A stretch of DNA of 9,810 bases from contig JBMSGE010000046.1 of NCBI GenBank assembly GCA_049414205.1, positions 1 to 9,810 on the forward strand, given 5' to 3'. The stretch is from Nitrosomaritimum sp049414205. Its GTDB lineage: Archaea > Thermoproteota > Nitrososphaeria > Nitrososphaerales > Nitrosopumilaceae. Made by a program: the position numbers and the translations under genes. Positions within the stretch are counted from its first letter, which is position 1; every line of letters starts with the position of its first letter. Positions 1 through 5,412 of this stretch are shown piece after piece. Under the pieces are notes generated by a model. The model did not search any database, was not told the DNA's origin, and saw only the letters and a program-made list of their open reading frames with translations.

Positions 1-1360
1 CAGGCACCTCAGTTAGAACTAATCCAAGTTCCCCCTTGTTGACTGCAATGATTTTCCTGTAATTCATTGGTCTTGGGAGAGTTTTTGCCACTACCTTTTG
101 GATAAACTCGGGTTTTGGAATATCAAGCCATGGAAGATTCTTTGATTGTTGGATAGTAGAATAAAACGCTCCATCTACAGGTGCAACATCTTGTCCATGA
201 TGAGTTGGAAATACCATTGTATAGTGTGGGAGTTGCAGTAATTTTTTGTGAAGTGTGGCATACAATTCTTCAGTAAATTCTTCTGCATTGTCCCTCAAAT
301 CAGGTCTTCCAATTGATTCCACAAACAAGATATCTCCTGTAAAGACATATTTCTCATCCACAACAAAGCTAAGACTTCCTGGAGTGTGTCCTGGAGTATG
401 AAGTACTCTCAAGTTCGAATTTCCAAACTCAAATTGGTTGTCATTTCCAACAAAATTTGCATCAAAGTCATACCCTTCATATTTAGATAGATACAGTTTT
501 GCACCTGTTGTCTCTGCCAAATCTCTTGCAGAAGAAACATGATCAGCATGTTGATGGGTATCAAAGATTTTTGTAATCTTGAAACCATTTTGTTTTGCAA
601 GTTCAGTGTATTTTTCTATAGGGTATAGAGGATCTATCACTACTGCCTCATCATTAGATACTACGACGTGAGATAGACATCCCTTTCCAATCTTTTGTAC
701 TTGAATTATTTGTACAGGTTCAGATACCACAGTTACTGGTTTTAATACTTGATTCCAATTGGTCAATCCGCCTGCAAGTGTTTTAGAATAGATTCCTGCG
801 CGAGCCAGAGCAAAACCGGCAATCATTGCCCTACTTCCATGAGGGCAAATGGTTACAATCTCTTTGTCACGAGGGATTTTCTCAAGTGTCTCGGGATTAA
901 AAAGATCATTTAGCGGGATGTTGACACTTCCAGGGATTTGATATTCAGAAAACTCATCTGAATCTCTCACATCTAACAAAAATTTTCCTTCCAGATTTGA
1001 GGCTAATTCTTCAGGAGCGATATGCTTGCCTGTTTTTCCAGTAGTGAGATTTCCTTTCCAGCTTGAAAAGCCTTCTTTTAGATAGTAAGCATCTAGTCCA
1101 AATTCAGCCATCATCTGTGCAATTTCTTTTGAAATTTCTTCAGGTTCTGAAATTAAAATAATCTTTACATTCTGTGGGATTTTAGGGAGGATTTTCTCTT
1201 TTGCTTGTGCATCACAAACTGCATGAACAGACCCGTCCACATGAGATTGTTCAAATTGCTCTATTGAACGTAGGTCAAACACAAGCATTGGCTTTTGCTG
1301 TGCCATATCCTGGCTTAGCTGTTCTGAGGATATTGTTAGGTTTTTGGAAATTTGTTTCAT
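1..1360 (-). CDS. Double rhodanese + metallo-beta-lactamase protein (persulfide dioxygenase/sulfurtransferase type), 3' end outside window
   Basis: The frame is open from an ATG at 1360 to the left edge (453 codons visible). Residues about 12-105 look like a rhodanese fold with no active-site cysteine where the loop should be (around 68-75). Residues 112-205 form a second rhodanese domain with an intact CPHGSR loop (Cys172). Residues 215 onward are a metallo-beta-lactamase domain with HQHADH (269-274), the TPGHTPG histidine (His325), TGD (Asp343), a GRPDL motif (351-355) and a His pair (387-388). GCLS near 227 and GRPDL are typical of ETHE1/CstB-like persulfide dioxygenases, which use mononuclear iron to oxidise persulfide sulfur to sulfite, while rhodanese domains move sulfane sulfur. 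The protein is presumably cytoplasmic, as no signal peptide is seen. Bacterial CstB has the order MBL-rhodanese-rhodanese; here the rhodaneses come first. The start is supported by a TATA box about 25 nt upstream. It could instead be a sulfurtransferase-only or glyoxalase-like hydrolase; domain calls are firm, substrate is inferred. Confidence 0.9.
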   Translation of the reverse strand, partial: MKQISKNLTISSEQLSQDMAQQKPMLVFDLRSIEQFEQSHVDGSVHAVCDAQAKEKILPKIPQNVKIILISEPEEISKEIAQMMAEFGLDAYYLKEGFSSWKGNLTTGKTGKHIAPEELASNLEGKFLLDVRDSDEFSEYQIPGSVNIPLNDLFNPETLEKIPRDKEIVTICPHGSRAMIAGFALARAGIYSKTLAGGLTNWNQVLKPVTVVSEPVQIIQVQKIGKGCLSHVVVSNDEAVVIDPLYPIEKYTELAKQNGFKITKIFDTHQHADHVSSARDLAETTGAKLYLSKYEGYDFDANFVGNDNQFEFGNSNLRVLHTPGHTPGSLSFVVDEKYVFTGDILFVESIGRPDLRDNAEEFTEELYATLHKKLLQLPHYTMVFPTHHGQDVAPVDGAFYSTIQQSKNLPWLDIPKPEFIQKVVAKTLPRPMNYRKIIAVNKGELGLVLTEVP

Positions 1361-1380
1361 GACAAAAATAGGTTTTTACA

Positions 1381-1388
1381 AAATATAA
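1381..1388 (-). promoter_or_regulatory. TATA box of the rhodanese/MBL gene
   Basis: On the minus strand this reads ATTATATTT. Its centre lies about 25 nt before the ATG at 1360, which fits an archaeal TATA box driving a leaderless mRNA that starts at or next to the start codon. Confidence 0.6.
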
Positions 1389-1397
1389 TCAAGAAGT

Positions 1398-1403
1398 TTA
1401 TAC
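1398..1403 (+). promoter_or_regulatory. TATA-like box of the RHH gene
   Basis: TTTATA-like bases centred about 30 nt before the TTG at 1431, giving a leader of only a few nucleotides. The box abuts the palindrome at 1404-1417, so a protein bound there would block TBP/TFB or polymerase. Confidence 0.4.
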
Positions 1404-1417
1404 TGCAATCAATTGCA
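1404..1417. promoter_or_regulatory. Perfect 14-bp inverted repeat, candidate operator
   Basis: TGCAAT-CA-ATTGCA: two 6-bp arms that are exact reverse complements around a 2-nt spacer. It lies between the TATA box and the start of the RHH gene, and just upstream of the TATA box of the divergent rhodanese/MBL gene. Ribbon-helix-helix dimers usually bind short palindromes of this size next to their own gene. The structure is seen directly; the operator role is inferred. Confidence 0.45.
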
Positions 1418-1430
1418 AGCATAATCGGGT

Positions 1431-1955
1431 TTGAGCAAAAAAACATCTACTATCACATTTAGAATAGATGAAAAATATGAAAAAGGGCTAAGAAAAGAGG
1501 CCGAAGAAAAAAGAATTAGCATGAATACTTTGGCAAATCAAATTTTTGGAGATCATGTGGAATTGGACCAATATATGAAAAAGTTTGGAATGGTTGAAAT
1601 GAGTAAGGGCTCATTTCGAGAATTACTCAACTCTCTAGATGAAAAAAATATCATTAACTTTGCAAAATCAGTTGGCTCCAAGGAGCCTAAAGACTTTATT
1701 CTATTCAAATGGAAGGAACTAACGCCTGAATCCATAACAGAGTTCATCAAGATGTATTTTGAGCATTGTGGCTATGGTATGTGTGATATGCAAAAAGAAG
1801 AGAGTGTTAGTACGGTCAGTGTTCACCACGAGTTCGGAAAAAATGGATCTATCTTCTTAAAGGCATTCTTAGAGGCAATCATTCAATCCACATTAGAAAA
1901 AGAGGGCAACGTGATAACTACTGAAAATTCAGTAACTCTAAAGTTCTCAGATTAG
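1431..1955 (+). CDS. Ribbon-helix-helix domain protein, probable transcription regulator (174 aa)
   Basis: Residues 7-13 (TITFRID) form the DNA-contacting beta strand of a ribbon-helix-helix domain, followed by a charged helix (14-28) and a second helix beginning at ISMNTLANQIF (29-39), a classic Arc/MetJ/CopG-like pattern. The remaining 130 residues match no family I recognise. They include a CGYGMC segment (Cys113 and Cys118) and an alternating strand/helix C-terminus that might be a sensing domain. The TTG start at 1431 is the only one that keeps the RHH strand: an in-frame stop (1422-1424) lies just upstream and the next ATG is codon 31, inside helix 2. The gene is divergent from the rhodanese/MBL gene with 70 nt between starts, so it may control that gene and itself through the palindrome in the gap. 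DNA binding is likely; the ligand is unknown. Confidence 0.8.
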   Translation: MSKKTSTITFRIDEKYEKGLRKEAEEKRISMNTLANQIFGDHVELDQYMKKFGMVEMSKGSFRELLNSLDEKNIINFAKSVGSKEPKDFILFKWKELTPESITEFIKMYFEHCGYGMCDMQKEESVSTVSVHHEFGKNGSIFLKAFLEAIIQSTLEKEGNVITTENSVTLKFSD

Positions 1956-2033
1956 TGATCGTGACGCTCAGTACGAATAATAGTTTCAAGAATATTTTGA
2001 GTATGTATTTCTGGAATTCTGCAAATAAAGAAA

Positions 2034-2357
2034 TCAATAAAATAGATTCATCAAGTTGGTATTTGCAGTTGCAATAGTAGATGCAATTCCCCCAAGAGCA
2101 AAAACTAATTTTTTTCGTTTTTGTGAGTTGTTTATTGCGTTAGTGGAGGAGACAAATACATGGTGTTTGGAAGTAGAGGTATTCAAGTCAAATTCGCTTC
2201 GATGGGTTAGGAAACCTTGATGATCAAATTTTGGTTCTTTGCATTTTGCACAAAAATCAATAGGCGAAAAATCATGTGGATGTAAAACTCCATGTGTGCT
2301 TTTCCCTTGTTTATCGTATTTTAAATCCCAACAGATCCCACACTGTTCGTTTTGCAT
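2034..2357 (-). CDS. Small protein with duplicated CxxC zinc-binding-like module and hydrophobic C-terminus (107 aa)
   Basis: Start taken at the ATG at 2357, because the longer reading from TTG 2399 adds only a low-complexity FFCYF-like stretch. From that ATG the protein has CGIC (6-9) and CAKC (36-39), and each is followed by an equivalent K-[YF]-D-x-Q-G-x-x-T-H string (13-22 and 43-52). The two copies are offset by exactly 30 residues, so this is an internal duplication. Two CxxC pairs and conserved histidines suggest zinc or another metal, either one shared site or one site per repeat. Residues 81-83 (RKK) precede a moderately hydrophobic 24-residue tail that could anchor it in the membrane with the Cys domain in the cytoplasm. 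It is convergent with the RHH gene. A TTTTAAAA at 2413-2420 could be its TATA box, giving a leader of about 30 nt. I do not recognise the family. Confidence 0.65.
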   Translation of the reverse strand: MQNEQCGICWDLKYDKQGKSTHGVLHPHDFSPIDFCAKCKEPKFDHQGFLTHRSEFDLNTSTSKHHVFVSSTNAINNSQKRKKLVFALGGIASTIATANTNLMNLFY

Positions 2358-2484
2358 TATAGATGAATTCTCAAAATAACAAAAAAACTTCAAAGTCAAA
2401 ACAACAGTAATGTTTTAAAACTAGAATTTTTTGGGTAAATTTTTTAAAATTGTTAGAAAATAAAAGCACAATTCCATGGATTAA

Positions 2485-2493
2485 CTTTTAAAC
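2485..2493 (+). promoter_or_regulatory. TATA box of the CFI-box surface protein gene
   Basis: CTTTTAAAC. Its centre (2489) lies 23 nt before the first TTG (2512) and 26 nt before the second (2515). The usual archaeal spacing for a leaderless mRNA favours the second TTG. Confidence 0.55.
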
Positions 2494-2511
2494 AGATTTC
2501 AAAAACAATTA

Positions 2512-4107
2512 TTGTTGAACATTACAAAGACTCTTTCAGTAATTACTCTTGCAGTAATTTTCTCGTTTACAATAATTTCCCATCAGGCATTTGCACATTA
2601 TGGAGAACCACTGTCAGGTTATGGCACTGCAACCATAGATGGTCTCAGATCCCTTGGAGAATGGGATGGAGCGCATGTCATCCCCGTCTTTGGAGGGAAA
2701 TCTGATAGCAGTATGCTTCTTGTAATGAATGATGAGGAGAATTTGTATTTTGGATTGTATGTGATTGATAATCTTTTGACCCCTGATGATCAGGTGGAAA
2801 TTAAGTTCGATAATGCACACAATGGGGTTTTTGACGTTAATGATGATTCGGGTAGTGTTTTAGGCATAGGGGCTGCCTCTGATGGCCACTATGATGGAGT
2901 CCAGTGGATTGCAGACACTAAAGGAAATGGAGTGGGTGCAGCACAACATGACGGTACAAGAAATTTCTTTGAATTTTCAAAACCACTAAGGTCAGATGAT
3001 TCAAACGACATGAATTTAGCAGTAGGAGATACGGTTGGATTTTGTCTTACCTATGTTCGAGATGGATTACAAACTGACACAACACAGTATGGACCTGCAT
3101 GTAAAGAAACATCAAATGAACAAAAAATGTATGGAGACATCACCATAATCCCATATTCGCTTGTATGGCATGGTCAAATAGCAATGGACGCAGACAAAAG
3201 AAACATCGATTACGGTGAGAGTATATCTTATCAAGGATACCTTTATGGAGATAATCCTGTAGAAGACCAACTAGTAGAAGTAACAGTAACAGAAATTGAT
3301 TCAGGAAAAACAATCTGGAATCAAAAACTGTCGCCAGAGACTAAAGCCACAGAGTATTTTGAAAATACAGCCTGGCCTTTTTCATTTAGTGTAGATACTG
3401 CAAAAAATAATTTTGAAGATGGAATGACGTATTTAGTTGAAGCAAAATATGTTGAAGAATCAAGCAAACTAAATTTTATGATTAAACAGGATACAAAGCC
3501 GGAACTAAAAGACAAAGCAGAGGATGCAAGTCAAGCGATTGTTGATGCAGGGAAAGAAACAGGAGAGTTGTTAATTGAAGCAGGTAAAGAGGCAGGAGAA
3601 GTTATTGTAGATGTTGGAAATGAAGCTTATCAGAAAGGAATAGAGTCACACGAAGAAACAAAAGACGAAAGACAGGAACTTGCAGACACTGTGGAGCAAA
3701 AAGGATCCGAGGCAATTTCAGAAATTCAAGACAGAGTCGGAGGAGGTTGTCTGATTGCCACTGCAACATACGGATCTGAACTTGCCCCTCAAGTCCAGAA
3801 GCTTAGAGAAATTAGAGATACCAAACTACTTCAGACACAATCTGGCTCTGCATTCATTGCAGGATTCAACGAATTTTACTATTCATTTAGCCCCCAAATT
3901 GCCGATTATGAGCGTGAAAATCCCCACTTTAAAGAAGTAGTAAAGGTTGCAATCACCCCAATGATGGCAAGCTTGTCAATTTTGAATCATGTGGACATAG
4001 ATTCAGAGTCACGAGTGTTAGGATATGGCGTTAGTTTGATTATGCTAAATATTGGAATGTATGTAGGAGTGCCTTTAGCAGTATTTATTGGGATTAGAAA
4101 AATCTAA
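2512..4107 (+). CDS. Exported multidomain surface protein with CBM9/DOMON-like domain and CFI-box C-terminus (531 aa)
   Basis: Residues 1-28 are a signal peptide (hydrophobic 8-22, AFA then His29). Residues 38-214 resemble the CBM9/DOMON-like beta-sandwich of extracellular proteins that bind sugars or haem, starting with the usual TIDG...GEWDGA and followed by acidic loops; Cys178 and Cys197 could form a disulfide. Residues 217-325 look like an Ig/macroglobulin-type beta domain. Residues 342-374 are three 11-residue repeats forming an amphipathic helix, then a charged helix to 408. GGG-CLIATATYG (410-421) is a CFI-box, the start of a C-terminal region (CFI-box-CTERM) of unknown role common in ammonia-oxidising archaea. 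Residues 502-527 form a transmembrane segment. The protein is therefore probably displayed outside the cell and anchored at its C-terminus. Codons 1 and 2 are both TTG; the promoter spacing favours the second (2515). The ligand is unknown. Confidence 0.85.
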   Translation: MLNITKTLSVITLAVIFSFTIISHQAFAHYGEPLSGYGTATIDGLRSLGEWDGAHVIPVFGGKSDSSMLLVMNDEENLYFGLYVIDNLLTPDDQVEIKFDNAHNGVFDVNDDSGSVLGIGAASDGHYDGVQWIADTKGNGVGAAQHDGTRNFFEFSKPLRSDDSNDMNLAVGDTVGFCLTYVRDGLQTDTTQYGPACKETSNEQKMYGDITIIPYSLVWHGQIAMDADKRNIDYGESISYQGYLYGDNPVEDQLVEVTVTEIDSGKTIWNQKLSPETKATEYFENTAWPFSFSVDTAKNNFEDGMTYLVEAKYVEESSKLNFMIKQDTKPELKDKAEDASQAIVDAGKETGELLIEAGKEAGEVIVDVGNEAYQKGIESHEETKDERQELADTVEQKGSEAISEIQDRVGGGCLIATATYGSELAPQVQKLREIRDTKLLQTQSGSAFIAGFNEFYYSFSPQIADYERENPHFKEVVKVAITPMMASLSILNHVDIDSESRVLGYGVSLIMLNIGMYVGVPLAVFIGIRKI

Positions 4108-4131
4108 AAAATAGCCTTTCATGCATATTGA

Positions 4132-4149
4132 AATTATTTTTAATTCTTA
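4132..4149 (+). terminator. T-rich tract after the surface protein gene
   Basis: AT-rich, with a run of five T inside ATTATTTTTAATTCTT, about 25 nt past the stop. Archaeal terminators are often simple T-runs without a hairpin. A second run of T (about 4161-4169) follows. Weak evidence. Confidence 0.3.
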
Positions 4150-4180
4150 ACGATGTAACATTATTTTTGTACTTACACAT

Positions 4181-4188
4181 ACTTAATT
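4181..4188 (+). promoter_or_regulatory. TATA-like box of the 34-aa zinc-finger gene
   Basis: ACTTAATT, centred 26-27 nt before the ATG at 4211, the exact spacing expected for a leaderless archaeal transcript. It supports the short ORF being a real gene. Confidence 0.45.
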
Positions 4189-4210
4189 GCAAAAAATCAA
4201 GCAAAACATT

Positions 4211-4315
4211 ATGTCAAAATGTCAAAATTGCGGAGAATCTTTTGTCCCAAAAAAATCAAGTTTTTGCTCTGAAGATTGTGCATATGTTCATCTAGGGAAT
4301 CTATTCTTGCATTAA
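4211..4315 (+). CDS. Zinc-finger microprotein (34 aa)
   Basis: The frame reads MSKCQNCGESFVPKKSSFCS, then EDCAYVHLGNLFLH and TAA. It has CxxC (4 and 7) and CxxxC (19 and 23), the pattern of short zinc ribbons such as DUF2116, where a Cys-x-x-Cys-Gly knuckle is followed by Phe-Cys-Ser-x-x-Cys. Four cysteines in the right spacing within 34 residues, a TATA-like box at the leaderless distance and an ATG start make it more than a chance ORF. Right after the last cysteine, another frame stays open from 4273 to the TGA at 4381-4383 and reads plausibly (SRESILALKKDN...), so the natural product could be longer with a frameshift near 4285. It ends facing leuB. Role unknown; small zinc ribbons often bind RNA or protein partners. 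Confidence 0.6.
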   Translation: MSKCQNCGESFVPKKSSFCSEDCAYVHLGNLFLH

Positions 4316-4355
4316 AAAAGGACAATACCTTTACGAATTCATCTAAAGCAAAATC

Positions 4356-4361
4356 AAAAAA
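4356..4361 (-). terminator. T-run just past leuB
   Basis: On the minus strand this is a run of six T starting 6 nt after the leuB stop; a second run of T6 follows at 4315-4320 and 4313-4315. These are reasonable archaeal termination signals for the ilv-leu cluster. No hairpin is seen. Confidence 0.35.
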
Positions 4362-4366
4362 TTGGC

Positions 4367-5380
4367 CTATAGTCTATCTGTGATTTCTTTAGTGAATTCT
4401 GTCGTGGTTTTATCCCCACCAATGTCTTTTGTTTTTATTCCATCTTTTACAAGACCAAAGATTACTGATTCTAATTTCTCACCAATTTCAATGCATTTTG
4501 AATCATTGTGTTTGGCACCTAGCCAATCAAACATCATTTTAATTGAAAGTAGAAATGACGATGGATTTGCAATGTTTTGTCCTGCAATATCAAATGCAGC
4601 ACCATGAACTGGTTCAAACAAGGCAAACTTGTCACCAATATTAGCAGCAGGAGCCATTCCTAGTCCACCGACTACTTGAGAGGATTCATCAGACAAGATA
4701 TCGCCAAATAGATTAGTAGTTACAACAACATCGAACTGATGTGGTTGACGAATTAGATTCATGGCACATGCATCTACATACATTTGCTCAAAAGTAATAT
4801 CAGGATATTCTTTTGCAATATCAGAGCAGGCTTTTGCAAACATGCCATCAGTTACTCTCATTACATTGGATTTATGAACACATGTGACTTTTTTCATCCC
4901 ACTTCGTTGTTTGGCAGCCTCAAACGCATACTTTGCAATTCTTTTAGATGCAGCTTCAGAGATTATTCTCAAAGCTACAGAGGAATTTCCCAGGCTGAAT
5001 TCTTTTCCAGTGTAAAGATCCTCAGTGTTTTCCCTTACGATTACCATGTCAATATCATCACGTAAGGCGGGCATGTGCGGATATGATTTTGCAGGCCTGA
5101 TGTTTGCATAAAGGTCAAGCAATCTCCTCAACACCACTATTACATCTGCTGCACTCTCTCCAACAGGGGCTTTCAAACACACGTCAGAATTTTTTATTGC
5201 CTCAAGAGTCTCATCAGGAAGGGCTTTTCCTTTTTCTTTGAGGGCAATATCACCAGCTAATAGTTTTGTGATCTCAAATTTCACATCTGTTTTGTCATTA
5301 ATTGTATTTAGAACCGAAATTGCAGATTCGGATAATTCTGGGCCAATCCCGTCACCAGTGATTAACGAAATTTTATACAT
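4367..5380 (-). CDS. leuB: 3-isopropylmalate dehydrogenase (isocitrate/isopropylmalate dehydrogenase family, 337 aa)
   Basis: Catalyses NAD-dependent oxidative decarboxylation of 3-isopropylmalate to 2-ketoisocaproate in leucine synthesis. Visible: GDGIGPE (9-15); the substrate arginines Arg85, Arg95 and Arg116 with the spacing of Thermus LeuB; catalytic Tyr123 and Lys170; metal aspartates Asp203, Asp227 and Asp231; and EPVHGAAFDIAG (256-267), where Asp264 sits at the position that selects NAD over NADP. The loop is VRENTEDLYTG rather than the VRELTGGIYFG of bacterial LeuB, as in archaeal LeuB, isocitrate and homoisocitrate dehydrogenases. The Ser-x-Asn isocitrate-binding motif is absent; Ile81 and Val82 occupy the hydrophobic pocket that takes the isopropyl group. 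Position 32 nt after leuA favours LeuB. Length is slightly short but complete. A TATA-like box 26 nt upstream suggests that it is also transcribed alone. Homoisocitrate or malate-type activity cannot be excluded. Confidence 0.85.
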   Translation of the reverse strand: MYKISLITGDGIGPELSESAISVLNTINDKTDVKFEITKLLAGDIALKEKGKALPDETLEAIKNSDVCLKAPVGESAADVIVVLRRLLDLYANIRPAKSYPHMPALRDDIDMVIVRENTEDLYTGKEFSLGNSSVALRIISEAASKRIAKYAFEAAKQRSGMKKVTCVHKSNVMRVTDGMFAKACSDIAKEYPDITFEQMYVDACAMNLIRQPHQFDVVVTTNLFGDILSDESSQVVGGLGMAPAANIGDKFALFEPVHGAAFDIAGQNIANPSSFLLSIKMMFDWLGAKHNDSKCIEIGEKLESVIFGLVKDGIKTKDIGGDKTTTEFTKEITDRL

Positions 5381-5402
5381 GATGATTTTGTAAATAAGGG
5401 AA

Positions 5403-5409
5403 TTTTAAA
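5403..5409 (-). promoter_or_regulatory. Internal TATA box for leuB
   Basis: The minus strand reads ATTTAAAATT in the 32-nt gap between leuA and leuB. Its centre (5406) is 26 nt before the leuB ATG, so a leaderless leuB transcript could start here independently of the upstream genes. No Shine-Dalgarno sequence is seen before leuB, which fits. Confidence 0.5.
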
Positions 5410-5412
5410 TGA

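Noticed and set aside
409..600. Minus-strand 63-aa ORF
   Set aside because: Lies inside the rhodanese/MBL gene in another frame, with no domain-like composition.
1956..2033. Possible gene or RNA between the convergent genes
   Set aside because: 78 nt with no start-to-stop frame of note and no clear hairpin.
2358..2399. TTG-initiated extension of the duplicated-CxxC protein
   Set aside because: Adds a short Phe/Cys-rich stretch unlike the rest; ATG 2357 is the better start.
2425..2445. Two T-runs (AATTTTTT twice) on the plus strand
   Set aside because: No plus-strand transcript is expected to end here; more likely AT-rich promoter background.
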